From: G965247265 sp965247265 | Lineage (GTDB): Bacteria; Pseudomonadota; Gammaproteobacteria; UBA4575 | Direction: 5' to 3' | NCBI GenBank assembly: GCA_965247265.1 | Contig: OZ252002.1 | Coordinates: 372,001-436,000 of the forward strand | Length of the DNA stretch: 64,000 nt | Shown: one piece after another, positions 27,264-36,037 of the stretch | Numbering within the stretch: the first letter of the stretch is position 1 | Layout: each line of letters begins with the position of its first letter | Notes under the pieces: model-generated | Seen by the model: the letters and a program-made list of their open reading frames with translations, nothing else | What the model was told of the DNA's origin: nothing | Databases searched by the model: none | Program-made: the position numbers and the translations under genes

Positions 27264-27851
27264 CTAGTTTACGAGCGGAGTTGGTGTGACCCTTCTGTTT
27301 TGGTTATGCAAACTTGAAAAACGCTGTAAGGTGAAGGTTACGGGCACAGAACTACTTAAAGTACGACCATTGGCGGTAACAATTATTGCAGTCACTACGT
27401 GTTCACCGCGATCAACATTCTCCAAAGGTACGCTGGTATTAGTGCCTCGATAAACTTCTTTACCGCCTAACAGGATCACGTATCGATGACCATTACGAGA
27501 CTTTAGCGCGGGTGTAGCCGCGTAAGAGATAATTACCTGACCTTCATTACTGCGAAGACTTTCTTCATTAGCAGGAGAGGTAATCGTCACAGTATTATAA
27601 TCATTGATATCTTTTTTATTACTGCTGCTATTTGAAAATGACCCAGTATTTGTAGGAACGGCTGCAGGTTTTGATTCAATTAATGCAGGTAAATCTGCAT
27701 TTGGAACTTCTTTCGATTCTGCACATTGATCAGAGATAGGCGTATCCATGTACACTGTAATTCCATCATTATCGACACATTTATAAATACGTGCGTACGC
27801 GTCACTCACGCATAAAGCAAAAACCATGACTAATAAAAAGCTGGCTCGCAT
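27264..27851 (-). CDS. DUF4124 domain exported protein
   Basis: 195 aa. Signal peptide (1-20, ends DAYA), then the DUF4124 motif RIYKCVDNDGITVYMDTPISDQC (split here by function: aromatic-rich strand plus two cysteines), a linker, and an Ig-like beta domain (about 90-180, TITSPANEESLRSNEGQVIISY...). Proteins of this kind commonly sit next to glnA/ntrB in gammaproteobacteria. Periplasmic; function unknown. It lies between glnA and ntrB but after a terminator, so it needs its own promoter. Confidence 0.8.
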   Translation of the reverse strand: MRASFLLVMVFALCVSDAYARIYKCVDNDGITVYMDTPISDQCAESKEVPNADLPALIESKPAAVPTNTGSFSNSSSNKKDINDYNTVTITSPANEESLRSNEGQVIISYAATPALKSRNGHRYVILLGGKEVYRGTNTSVPLENVDRGEHVVTAIIVTANGRTLSSSVPVTFTLQRFSSLHNQNRRVTPTPLVN

Positions 27852-27949
27852 AGCAATGTTATGGCTTGACCATTTACCTCGTCGTAGTGATTCTAGAATA
27901 ATACTCTATTATCTAATTTAGACCGGGAAAATGCTGATCAAGTTGTAAT

Positions 27950-27974
27950 AAAACGCCTCAAAATGAGGCGTTTT
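27950..27974 (-). terminator. Rho-independent terminator of glnA
   Basis: An 11-bp inverted repeat (AAAACGCCTCA / TGAGGCGTTTT) with a 3-base loop. On the minus strand the right arm ends in a U run, 25 bp after the glnA stop. The A/U-rich flanks would also allow termination from the other strand. Confidence 0.88.
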
Positions 27975-27998
27975 GTGATTGATTACTCTATTTAAGGC

Positions 27999-29408
27999 CT
28001 AACAGCTGTAGTACATATCAAACTCAATGGGATGAGTTGCCTGGCGTAGTGCGGTAACTTCGCCCATCTTAAGGTCAATGTAACCATCAATATTATCATC
28101 AGAAAATACTCCGCCCGCTTTGAGGAATGAGCGATCATTGTCTAAAGCTTCAAGAGCCTGATCTAATGAGTGACATACTGTTGGAATTTCGGCTTCTTCT
28201 TCAGGAGGCAGATCATATAAATCTTTATCAATTGCCGAACCAGGGTCGATTTGATTTTGAACCCCATCAAGTCCTGCCATAAGCATCGCAGCAAAAGTTA
28301 AGTAAGGATTGCCCGCAGGATCACCAAACCGAACCTCAATTCTTCGCGCTTTTGCATTGGCTTCATAGGGAATACGAATTGATGCCGATCGGTTGCGCGC
28401 CGAATACGCCAACATCACAGGTGCTTCATAGCCTGGCACTAAACGTTTGTAGCTGTTAGTGCTAGCATTTGCAAACGCATTGATTGCACGGGCATGCTTA
28501 ATGATGCCACCGATATAATAAAGCGCCATTTGGGAAAGATTGCCGTATAAATCACCTGCAAATAAATTGTCACCACCCTTAACGAGTGACTGGTGCACGT
28601 GCATACCACTGCCATTATCGCCAACTATTGGCTTTGGCATGAAGGTAGCTGTTTTCCCGTAATTATGCGCAACGTTATGCACAACATATTTTAAAATCTG
28701 ATTCCAATCACCACGTATAGTTAAGGTGTTGAAACGGGTACCAATTTCGCATTGTCCAGCCGTTCCAACTTCATGGTGATGCACTTCTACACCTACCCCC
28801 ATTTCTTCTAACACCTGACACATTGCAGAACGAACATCTTGCAAAGAATCTACAGGGGGCACAGGAAAATACCCGCCTTTGACACCGGGTCGATGACCAA
28901 TATTGCCTTCATCAAAATCTTTAGAAGAATTCCATGCAGATTCATCAGAATCAGTGCGATAAAATGCACCAGACATTTCATTGCCCCATTTGACATCGTC
29001 AAATACAAAAAACTCTGGCTCAGGTCCAAAATATGCTGTGTCTGCAATTCCTGTTGAGCGCAGATATGCTTCAGAGCGTTTTGCTACAGAACGTGGGTCA
29101 CGGCTATAGCCTTCCATGGTGGAAGGTTCAAGAATATCGCAACGAAGTATCATTGTTGAATCACTAAAAAATGGATCCATGACTGCGGTACTTGGATCCG
29201 GCATTAAAATCATGTCTGACTCATTAATCCCTTTCCAACCAGCAATTGATGATCCATCAAACATTTTTCCTTTTTCGAATATATCTTCGGAAACTTCAGA
29301 AGCTGGTACAGAAACATGCTGTTCCTTGCCCCGGGTATCTGTAAAACGAAAATCAACGAAGCGTGTATCGTTATCATTCATCAATTTGATTGCATCACTA
29401 GAAGACAT
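27999..29408 (-). CDS. glnA: Glutamine synthetase type I
   Basis: 469 aa, exact length for GSI. Beta-grasp FRFTDTRGKEQHVSVP, FDGSSIAGW, EPEFFVFDDVKWG, VEVHHHEVGTAGQCEIG, GDNGSGMHVHQS, NRSASIRIP and the adenylylation-site tyrosine in KDLYDLPPEE. Makes glutamine from glutamate, ammonia and ATP; regulated by GlnE adenylylation. SD AAGGAG lies 8 bases before the ATG. Upstream are a sigma-54 promoter and two NtrC sites, downstream a terminator, so it is a monocistronic NtrC target. Confidence 0.97.
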   Translation of the reverse strand: MSSSDAIKLMNDNDTRFVDFRFTDTRGKEQHVSVPASEVSEDIFEKGKMFDGSSIAGWKGINESDMILMPDPSTAVMDPFFSDSTMILRCDILEPSTMEGYSRDPRSVAKRSEAYLRSTGIADTAYFGPEPEFFVFDDVKWGNEMSGAFYRTDSDESAWNSSKDFDEGNIGHRPGVKGGYFPVPPVDSLQDVRSAMCQVLEEMGVGVEVHHHEVGTAGQCEIGTRFNTLTIRGDWNQILKYVVHNVAHNYGKTATFMPKPIVGDNGSGMHVHQSLVKGGDNLFAGDLYGNLSQMALYYIGGIIKHARAINAFANASTNSYKRLVPGYEAPVMLAYSARNRSASIRIPYEANAKARRIEVRFGDPAGNPYLTFAAMLMAGLDGVQNQIDPGSAIDKDLYDLPPEEEAEIPTVCHSLDQALEALDNDRSFLKAGGVFSDDNIDGYIDLKMGEVTALRQATHPIEFDMYYSC

Positions 29409-29486
29409 GAGTTACTCCTTACTTCGACTCGAACTTTATTATTTTGTGCGTAATTAAAATTAGATCACGTACGCTTCAGCTTATTC

Positions 29487-29502
29487 AGCACAATTTGTGC
29501 CA
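29487..29502 (-). promoter_or_regulatory. Sigma-54 promoter of glnA
   Basis: Minus-strand TGGCACAAATTGTGCT: perfect -24 box and one mismatch in the -12 TTGC. The start would be near 29476, giving a leader of about 68 bases before the glnA ATG at 29408. Confidence 0.83.
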
Positions 29503-29589
29503 GTATGCGGCATAGCGCACCCTTATGAGGCCAGTGCGGCATTATACGCAGCTTTTAGTACGGATGTAGGTCAACAAACGCATTATTTC

Positions 29590-29626
29590 GCACTATTTTT
29601 ATGCGATTAAAGCACTATTATGGTGC
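29590..29626. promoter_or_regulatory. Tandem NtrC sites upstream of glnA
   Basis: GCACTATTATGGTGC at 29612-29626 is a full dyad and identical to the ntrBC site. GCACTATTTTTATGC at 29590-29604 is a second, weaker copy 22 bp away (two helical turns centre to centre). They lie 115-150 bp upstream of the predicted glnA start, as expected for cooperative NtrC oligomers. Confidence 0.8.
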
Positions 29627-29775
29627 TTGTTAGGCTTAGACGATAGAGATGAATAATCCACCCGTCTCGTATGAATGCATTGGGCTAGCGCTTAAATAAG
29701 TATGCTTATATTAACGAGTACATTTTATCTACATCACATAAATTGGTGCAGTCATCCCCCAGGTATGACAAAAAT

Positions 29776-29835
29776 GTGACGCATTTATTCATGCCGCAAA
29801 ATGTCACCAAAAGTCAAATTGGGGGAACAAATTTG
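29776..29835. promoter_or_regulatory. Possible activator site upstream of the 43-aa gene
   Basis: Two inverted repeats lie 130-190 bp upstream of the predicted start: GTGAC...GTCAC (about 29776-29809) and CAAATT-N9-AATTTG (29815-29835). This is where an enhancer-binding protein would be expected for the sigma-54 promoter at 29936. They do not match the NtrC dyad. Confidence 0.35.
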
Positions 29836-29935
29836 GTCCAACTACCTTAATTTTTAGATTCTATATGTCCCGCTAGTTTTTTTAATTTACGAATACTCAG
29901 TAAGTTATTTTAATGCAACAAATCAGAGTTAATGC

Positions 29936-29951
29936 TGGCACGGCCCTTGCT
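29936..29951 (+). promoter_or_regulatory. Sigma-54 promoter, perfect consensus, upstream of a small membrane protein
   Basis: TGGCACGGCCCTTGCT fits TGGCACRNNNNTTGCW at every defined base. Transcription would start near 29962, 60 bases before the start codon at 30022. It points away from glnA. Confidence 0.75.
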
Positions 29952-30021
29952 CCTAATATTAGTAATACGGATATTTTTGATTTTGCCCTTATGGGCATTG
30001 GACTTGGACAAGGAGCTCAAC

Positions 30022-30153
30022 ATGGGCAGCAATGCAGATATTTTAACTACCTTATACGTTGTTTGGATTGCCGCAAGTATGGCGGTACTCGTTTGGGCCT
30101 ATAGACACGTTGTCAGAGACAAATTGTTTGGTGGTCTTAAGCGTTCTTCTTAA
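30022..30153 (+). CDS. Small single-helix membrane protein, sigma-54 controlled
   Basis: 43 aa with a strong SD (AAGGAG, 7 bases before the ATG). Starts MGSNADILTTL, has one hydrophobic helix (about residues 11-30) and a basic tail RHVVRDKLFGGLKRSS, so the C-terminus should face the cytosol. In layout it resembles CcoQ-type small oxidase subunits, but no sequence identity is claimed. The perfect sigma-54 promoter upstream implies an enhancer-controlled role. I do not recognise the family. Confidence 0.7.
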   Translation: MGSNADILTTLYVVWIAASMAVLVWAYRHVVRDKLFGGLKRSS

Positions 30154-30199
30154 GTATCGAAAGGAATCGAGAAAATACAAAAGAACGCGAGTAAGAATT

Positions 30200-30412
30200 G
30201 TAGAGTGTGGTAGGCGAGAAATTCAGATTTTATCGCTTGAATAGGAACACTACCGACAAGGGTGTCAACTCTACTAATTACTGCTAAGGGAAATTGCCAA
30301 AGGTACGGATGCCGTGGCAAGCAGGGAAGCAAGTAGATAGCTCAGCATCAGGAAAGCTTTTCGCATCGTCTTAGGGATGAGGGCTGCGTGACAAGGACGT
30401 CATTAACGCAGC
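30200..30412 (+). ncRNA. Possible structured RNA / leader between the small gene and glyQ
   Basis: No reading frame is convincing in this stretch. GTAGAGT (30200-30206) pairs with ACTCTAC (30268-30274) and encloses GGTAG/CTACC and GCGA/TCGC pairs, giving one long interrupted hairpin. A second hairpin has GCTGCGT (30383-30389) and ACGCAGC (30406-30412) with an inner GAC/GTC. G+C is higher than in neighbouring spacers. No known riboswitch, 6S, RNase P or tmRNA consensus was recognised. It could be a separate RNA or the glyQS leader. Confidence 0.4.
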
Positions 30413-30504
30413 TTGGTCATTCAAATTCATATTAGTTCATTGATGTGCTGGTCGAGAGTCAGGTGCATAGCTATACTCACGCAGCATTACTTGGCGCCAT
30501 TACA

Positions 30505-31404
30505 ATGACTGACAATAATCTAATAACACTTCAAGAACTCATTCAAAAACTTGAGAAGTTTTGGGCAGGCCAAGGTTGCATTGTCGATCAGCCTTATGAC
30601 CTCGAAGTGGGTGCTGCAACATTCCACCCCTCTACATTTCTGCGAGCAATTGGCCCAGAACCATGGCGTGCAGCATATCCACAGCCTTGCCGTCGACCAA
30701 CAGATGGGCGTTATGGAGAAAATCCGAATCGTTTACAACGTTACTTTCAATTTCAGGTTTTACTCAAACCATCGCCTGATAATATTCAAGATTTATATTT
30801 AAAGTCTCTTATAGAACTCAAAATTGATCCTTTAGTGCATGATATTCGCTTTGTAGAAGATAATTGGGAGTCACCAACTTTAGGTGCGTGGGGATTAGGC
30901 TGGGAAGTTTGGCTTGATGGAATGGAAATATCACAGTTCACCTACTTTCAACAGATAGGTGGTTTAGATTGCAACCCTGTAAGTGGTGAACTCGCCTATG
31001 GTCTAGAGCGGATCGCAATGTATTTGCAAGATGTTTCAAGCGTATATGATTTAGTTTGGACACAAAATGAAAAGCAGTGCATTCGTTACGGTGACATCTA
31101 TCATCAGAACGAAGCGGAACAGTCTGCTTATAATTTTGAACATGCCAATACCAATACGTTATTTAGTACATTTGATGCAAGTGAACGAGAATGCCAAAAC
31201 TTAATTGAGCTTGAGCTCCCAGTTGCCGCATATGACCATGTGCTTAAATGCTCTCACACATTTAATCTTTTAGATGCACGTCAGGTGATATCTGTAACAG
31301 AACGTCAACAGTATATTTTGCGTATGCGCAAACTAGCGCAAGCTGTTGCAAAGTCATATTACGCAAGTCGAGAAAACATGGGCTTCCCACTTGTTACCAA
31401 TTGA
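30505..31404 (+). CDS. glyQ: Glycyl-tRNA synthetase alpha subunit
   Basis: 299 aa from the ATG at 30505, which matches the usual GlyQ N-terminus. Conserved blocks FWAGQGCIVDQPYDLEVGA, RRPTDGRYGENPNRLQ, DIRFVEDNWESPTLGAWGLGWEVWLDGME and TYGLER-like AYGLERIAMY. With GlyS it forms the alpha2beta2 enzyme; GlyQ holds the aminoacylation site. A long structured leader precedes it, and the stop overlaps the region just before glyS. Confidence 0.96.
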   Translation: MTDNNLITLQELIQKLEKFWAGQGCIVDQPYDLEVGAATFHPSTFLRAIGPEPWRAAYPQPCRRPTDGRYGENPNRLQRYFQFQVLLKPSPDNIQDLYLKSLIELKIDPLVHDIRFVEDNWESPTLGAWGLGWEVWLDGMEISQFTYFQQIGGLDCNPVSGELAYGLERIAMYLQDVSSVYDLVWTQNEKQCIRYGDIYHQNEAEQSAYNFEHANTNTLFSTFDASERECQNLIELELPVAAYDHVLKCSHTFNLLDARQVISVTERQQYILRMRKLAQAVAKSYYASRENMGFPLVTN

Positions 31405-31412
31405 TTGCCGTA

Positions 31413-33488
31413 ATGAAAAATAAAGAAATTTTACTTATTGAATTAGGCACAGAAGATTTACCGGCCAGACTACTGTTAAATCTATCAGTGGAGTTTGGTG
31501 AAAAATTGTGTTCGCAACTGAAAGAATTCGAGTTATCTTTTTCTTCACACAAAGTATTTTGCACGCCACGAAGGCTTGCTGTAATTGTCAATGATTTAGA
31601 TATGTGCCAACAAGACCAATTGATCGAGCGTAAAGGTCCAAACAAAGCAAATGCATTTGATGAAAAAGGAGAACCAACTAAAGCTGCTATTGGTTTCGCT
31701 AACTCTTGCGGAGTTAAAGTAGCACAATTAGAGTTTGAGAAGAATTCAGATAACCCAAAGTTGCTTTTTAAGGAAAAACGTGAAGGTATAAAAACAACAG
31801 AGCTGCTACAAAAATTAATCGAAAATACAATCAGTAAACTCACCATACCAAAACGCATGAGATGGAATGAAACAAATGCAGAATTTATTCGCCCTGTGCG
31901 ATGGCTATTAGTTCTATTAGGAACAAACATAGTACCAGCAAGCCTGTTTGGTCATACGGCGGGTAAGGAAACGGTTGGGCATCGATTCCACAGCCCAAAC
32001 AAACTTTTAATTGAGTCTGCAAATGATTACCTAACATCACTAAAGAAAAATGCTTATGTACTTGTTGATTTTGAAGAGCGTCAGAAAAAAATAATTACGC
32101 AAGTAAATGACCTAGCTTCACAAGTAAATGCTAAACCAGTCTATTCACAAAAGTTACTTGATGAAATTACAAGTTTAGTGGAATGGCCACACGCACTATT
32201 AGGAAACTTTGATATAAAATTTTTAGACCTCCCACAAAAAGTGCTTATTAGCACTATGCAGGATAAGCAAAAATACATCCCGTTATTTAATAACGATAAT
32301 GAGCTGCTTCCACATTTTATTATTATTAGCAATATTTATAGCTCGGACCCAAAAATTGTACAGCATGGTAATGAAAAAGTTATCGTTCCTCGATTTGATG
32401 ACGCAAGTTTTTTTTGGCAACGAGATAAAAGTCAAAAATTAGAAAAAAAGTTAGATAATTTAAAAAGTGTTGTGTACGAGAAACAACTGGGTAGTTTGTA
32501 TGATAAAACTCAGCGCATTTGTGCTATTGCAAAACACTTAAGCCAAGTAATTGGCGCAGATACAAATTTGTGTCAGCGTGCTGCTACATTATGCAAGTGT
32601 GATTTGCTAACCGAAATGGTTGGTGAGTTTCCAGATTTGCAGGGTGTTATTGGAAAATATTTAGCGCTAAACGATGCAGAAAACTCACACGTTGCTCTAG
32701 CCTTAGAACAACAATATCTACCTCGGCAATCCGGGGATAATCTACCCGAAATTGAAGTAGGCCAAACACTTGCTTTAGCAGATCGAATTGATACGTTGGT
32801 AGGCATTTTTGCAATAGGCAAAAAGCCTACGGGATTGAAAGATCCTTATGGATTGCGACGCGCCTCCTTAGCAGTATTGCGTATTATTATCGAAGGTCAA
32901 TTGAGTATTGATTTACATATCAGCCTTCAACATGCCGCATCTCTCTTTCCAAAAGAAATAAAGGCTGAATCAATTGTTGACGAGGTTTTTGAATATGTGA
33001 TAGATCGCTTACGCTCTTATTTCAGTGATCGTGATATCGCTCATGATATTATTGACTCAGTACTTGCAAATAGACCGACGCAACCGAATGATATTGCTGC
33101 GCGAATAGATGCACTTTGCAGTTTTCGTAAGCTGCCAAATGCAGCAAGCTTATCTGCTGCTAATAAACGTATTCGAAATATTCTTAAAAAAATTGACCGT
33201 AGTGAAATTGGAAATGTAAATCAAAAATTATTTAAAGAAGACGCAGAAAACGCACTGCATTCTGCCCTTGAGAACCTAAGTCATGATGTTGAAACATTAT
33301 TTCAGAAACATGACTACGAGCATGCGTTAAATAAACTTGCTGATTTAAAACAACCTGTCGATACATTTTTTGATGATGTAATGGTGATGGATGAGGATGA
33401 AAAATTAAAGTCGAACCGAATTGCCCTACTAGCACAAGTTGACTCACTCTTTATGCATGTAGCAGACTTTTCAAGATTACAATCATAA
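31413..33488 (+). CDS. glyS: Glycyl-tRNA synthetase beta subunit
   Basis: 691 aa from the ATG at 31413, 8 bp after glyQ. N-terminal LLIELGTEDLPARLL, CTPRRLAV, the HD-like RICAIAKHL region, GDNLPEIEVGQTLALADRIDTLVGIF and a C-terminal anticodon-binding DALR-like domain. Needed for tRNA-Gly recognition. Full length, no lesions. Confidence 0.96.
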   Translation: MKNKEILLIELGTEDLPARLLLNLSVEFGEKLCSQLKEFELSFSSHKVFCTPRRLAVIVNDLDMCQQDQLIERKGPNKANAFDEKGEPTKAAIGFANSCGVKVAQLEFEKNSDNPKLLFKEKREGIKTTELLQKLIENTISKLTIPKRMRWNETNAEFIRPVRWLLVLLGTNIVPASLFGHTAGKETVGHRFHSPNKLLIESANDYLTSLKKNAYVLVDFEERQKKIITQVNDLASQVNAKPVYSQKLLDEITSLVEWPHALLGNFDIKFLDLPQKVLISTMQDKQKYIPLFNNDNELLPHFIIISNIYSSDPKIVQHGNEKVIVPRFDDASFFWQRDKSQKLEKKLDNLKSVVYEKQLGSLYDKTQRICAIAKHLSQVIGADTNLCQRAATLCKCDLLTEMVGEFPDLQGVIGKYLALNDAENSHVALALEQQYLPRQSGDNLPEIEVGQTLALADRIDTLVGIFAIGKKPTGLKDPYGLRRASLAVLRIIIEGQLSIDLHISLQHAASLFPKEIKAESIVDEVFEYVIDRLRSYFSDRDIAHDIIDSVLANRPTQPNDIAARIDALCSFRKLPNAASLSAANKRIRNILKKIDRSEIGNVNQKLFKEDAENALHSALENLSHDVETLFQKHDYEHALNKLADLKQPVDTFFDDVMVMDEDEKLKSNRIALLAQVDSLFMHVADFSRLQS

Positions 33489-33507
33489 ATTAAATGATGC
33501 CTATACC

Positions 33508-34044
33508 ATGAGTAATTTAAAAGCTGTAATTCTAGATCGAGACGGTGTCGTCAACGAAGAGTCCGATGAATTTGTAAAGTCGCCAGAAGAATGGATTGCA
33601 ATTGAAGGAAGTCTTGAAGCCATTGCTAAACTTAATCATGCCAAGGTGAAAGTGTTTATTGCGTCCAACCAATCTGGCATAGCGCGTGGACTCTTGGACT
33701 ACAACGCGTTGCATGAAATTCACCAAAAAATGCTAACAGAACTTGCGCAACATGGTGGGCATTTAGACGGTATATTTATTTGTCCCAATCTTGAAGGAGA
33801 ATGCCGTAAACCAAATCCAGGTATGTTGGAAGAAATAGAGAAACGAGCCCATTTATCACTAGAAAAAGCCCCTTTAATTGGTGATTCGTTACGCGATGTG
33901 CAAGCAGCCATTGCACATGGTGCTCAACCAATGTTGGTGCGCACTGGAAATGGTTCCGTCACTGCTCAAAGTGAGCAACTACCTCGAAATATTCAGATAT
34001 GGAATGACCTTGCTGAAGCAGTATATTCTTTATTAGCACAGTAA
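33508..34044 (+). CDS. gmhB: D-glycero-D-manno-heptose-1,7-bisphosphate 7-phosphatase-like HAD phosphatase
   Basis: 178 aa. HAD motif I ILDRDGVVN, motif II ASNQSGIARG, motif III with CRKPNPGML, and IGDSLRDVQAA. Removes the 7-phosphate in ADP-heptose synthesis for LPS core. The zinc-binding loop of GmhB (usually CPH...CxCRKP) is reduced to CPNLEGECRKP: the histidine and one cysteine are missing, so zinc binding is doubtful. It lies between glyS and plsC, a common gammaproteobacterial order. Confidence 0.88.
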   Translation: MSNLKAVILDRDGVVNEESDEFVKSPEEWIAIEGSLEAIAKLNHAKVKVFIASNQSGIARGLLDYNALHEIHQKMLTELAQHGGHLDGIFICPNLEGECRKPNPGMLEEIEKRAHLSLEKAPLIGDSLRDVQAAIAHGAQPMLVRTGNGSVTAQSEQLPRNIQIWNDLAEAVYSLLAQ

Positions 34045-34060
34045 AGATAAACACGCAGAG

Positions 34061-34774
34061 ATGATACAAACATTCCGCTCACTGCTTTTTTTAATTGGAA
34101 TGGCAGTGTTAACCATATTTTTTGGATTTCTCTCTTTACTGACCGTCATTGTGCCTTACGAGATGCGATATAAATTTATCGTTTCATGGAGCGCATCCAA
34201 CTTATGGTGGCTTCGAATAACGTGCGGCCTTAAACATGAAGTGATTGGTAAAGAAAACATCCCTAATACACCAAGTATTGTCATGGCTAACCATCAATCC
34301 ACATGGGAAACCATGGCTATAGGCACATTGTTTCCACCTTTAACATGGGTTATTAAAAAAGAACTACTTTTTATTCCAGTATTTGGTTGGGGGTTGGCGT
34401 TGACGCATCCCATAGCCTTAAATCGAAGTACGGGGCAAAAAGCGGTTGGCCAACTTATCGAACAAGGCAAGGAAAAGTTAAAAAAAGGTCGGAGTATTTT
34501 AATTTTTCCCGAAGGGACAAGAACACCCCCTGGTACGAAGCGAAAATTCAAAATAGGTGGTGCGCTACTGGCAGCAGCGTCTGGAGCACCTATAATCCCA
34601 GTAGTTCATAATTCTGGAAATTATTGGGCGCGCAAACAGCTAACTAAAAAACCTGGCACAATAATAATTAAAATTGGCCCACCAATTAAAAGCGAAGGAA
34701 AAACTTCAGATCAAATTAATAAAGAAGTGTTTAATTGGATAAGTGATGAACGTAATACAATTGAGATAGATTAA
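34061..34774 (+). CDS. plsC: 1-acyl-sn-glycerol-3-phosphate acyltransferase
   Basis: 237 aa. N-terminal transmembrane helix (about 7-32), acyltransferase motif NHQSTWE (the NHxSxxE variant of HX4D), IKKELLFIPVFGWGL, FPEGTRTPPG and a C-terminal VHNSGNYW...IGPPI block. It adds the second acyl chain to make phosphatidic acid at the inner membrane. It is 16 bp after gmhB, probably the end of the glyQS-gmhB-plsC operon. Confidence 0.92.
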   Translation: MIQTFRSLLFLIGMAVLTIFFGFLSLLTVIVPYEMRYKFIVSWSASNLWWLRITCGLKHEVIGKENIPNTPSIVMANHQSTWETMAIGTLFPPLTWVIKKELLFIPVFGWGLALTHPIALNRSTGQKAVGQLIEQGKEKLKKGRSILIFPEGTRTPPGTKRKFKIGGALLAAASGAPIIPVVHNSGNYWARKQLTKKPGTIIIKIGPPIKSEGKTSDQINKEVFNWISDERNTIEID

Positions 34775-34991
34775 TTTTATTTAATCGTTCAGTTAGCCCT
34801 AAACAATATGGCTTGTCGAAAACCGCCGTTTCATTAGTGCTGTCTGTTTCTACAACGGCAGGCAAACAGCGTTGCGCCTTTAAAGATAATAGTTGCCGTC
34901 ATGGCCTAGTGTCACACAAGATAAAAGTATAAAGAGCCATGAAACTAAAATAGAAATCTTCACTTTTATATTGTTGTTAATTAAAGCGTTA

Positions 34992-36026
34992 TTAAGGACA
35001 CGGGTTCGGCAGCTTTTGATGTATAGACTCAACCTCTTCTAAAACCTCGTTAGATAGCTCTATATTTATACTCTCAATATTCTCGCGAAGTTGCTCAATG
35101 TTAGTTGCACCAATAATATTAGCCGTTACAAAAGACCTAGACGTTACAAAAGCTAATGCCATTTGTGTTGGGGAATAGCCAAACTTATTTGATAAATCAA
35201 TATATGCTTGAGTGGCCTCTACACCTTGCTCATTACTGTATCGATTAAAACGTTCAAATAAAGATAAGCGTGAATTTTCTGGAAACTTTCCATTTAGATA
35301 TTTCCCTGTCAATACTCCAAAACCTAAAGGCGAGTAAGCAAGCAATCCAATGTGTTCTCGATGAGAAATTTCTGCTAAGCCAATTTCGTATGTTCGATTT
35401 AGCAAATTATATGGATTTTGCACGCTAACAATGCATGGCCATTTTTTAGAATGTGCGCAAAGTTGATACTGCATAGTGCCCCATGGCGTTTCATTGCTTA
35501 TACCAATATGCCGAATTTTCCCTTGTTCAACTAAATTAATTAAGCAGGCGTATGTGTCTTCGATCGATACGTGTGAATCTGTGCTGCTATGTTTATAACC
35601 GAGTTTGCCAAATAAATTTGTGTCTCTTGCTGGCCAATGCACTTGGTATAAATCGATATAGTCAGTCTGTAATCGTTCAAGACTTGTGTTTATGGCCGAA
35701 TTGATATGTTCAGCAGTAAGCTGTGGGCCATTGCGCAAATATGGCAACATTCCAGGGCCAGAAACTTTTGTTGCTAAAATTATTTGATCTCGTTGGCCAT
35801 TTTTTTTAAGCCAGCTTCCAACAAATTGTTCGGTACGCCCTTGTGTAGTCTCACGTGGGGGAACGGGGTACATTTCTGCAGTATCTATAAAATTTACACC
35901 TTGAGATACTGCATAATCTAGTTGTTCTTGCGCTTCTTGTTCTGTGTTTTGCTCACCAAATGTCATGGTGCCAAGACATATTTTACTTATCGTAATCCCT
36001 GTTTGACCTAGCTCGCTGTACTGCAT
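34992..36026 (-). CDS. tas: Aldo/keto reductase, Tas type
   Basis: 344 aa from the ATG at 36026; longer versions would overlap the FIST gene. (beta/alpha)8 reductase: GLGTMTFGEQN-like LGTMTFGEQNTEQEAQ, catalytic Asp/Tyr in DTAEMYPVPPRETTQGRTE, Lys in ATKVSGPG, DLYQVHWP, GISNE. and QNPYNLLNR. NADPH-dependent; physiological substrate unknown. E. coli Tas shares the PVPP insert. It starts 12 bp after the FIST gene stop. Confidence 0.9.
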   Translation of the reverse strand: MQYSELGQTGITISKICLGTMTFGEQNTEQEAQEQLDYAVSQGVNFIDTAEMYPVPPRETTQGRTEQFVGSWLKKNGQRDQIILATKVSGPGMLPYLRNGPQLTAEHINSAINTSLERLQTDYIDLYQVHWPARDTNLFGKLGYKHSSTDSHVSIEDTYACLINLVEQGKIRHIGISNETPWGTMQYQLCAHSKKWPCIVSVQNPYNLLNRTYEIGLAEISHREHIGLLAYSPLGFGVLTGKYLNGKFPENSRLSLFERFNRYSNEQGVEATQAYIDLSNKFGYSPTQMALAFVTSRSFVTANIIGATNIEQLRENIESINIELSNEVLEEVESIHQKLPNPCP

Positions 36027-36037
36027 AAATATTTGTG

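Noticed and set aside
29913..30104. Alternative 63-codon frame overlapping the 43-aa gene
   Set aside because: It would begin upstream of the sigma-54 promoter and has no SD, while the 43-aa frame has AAGGAG at good spacing.
30200..30412. 6S RNA, tmRNA, RNase P or cyclic-di-GMP riboswitch
   Set aside because: None of the invariant sequence boxes of these RNAs is present, so only an unspecified structured region is claimed.
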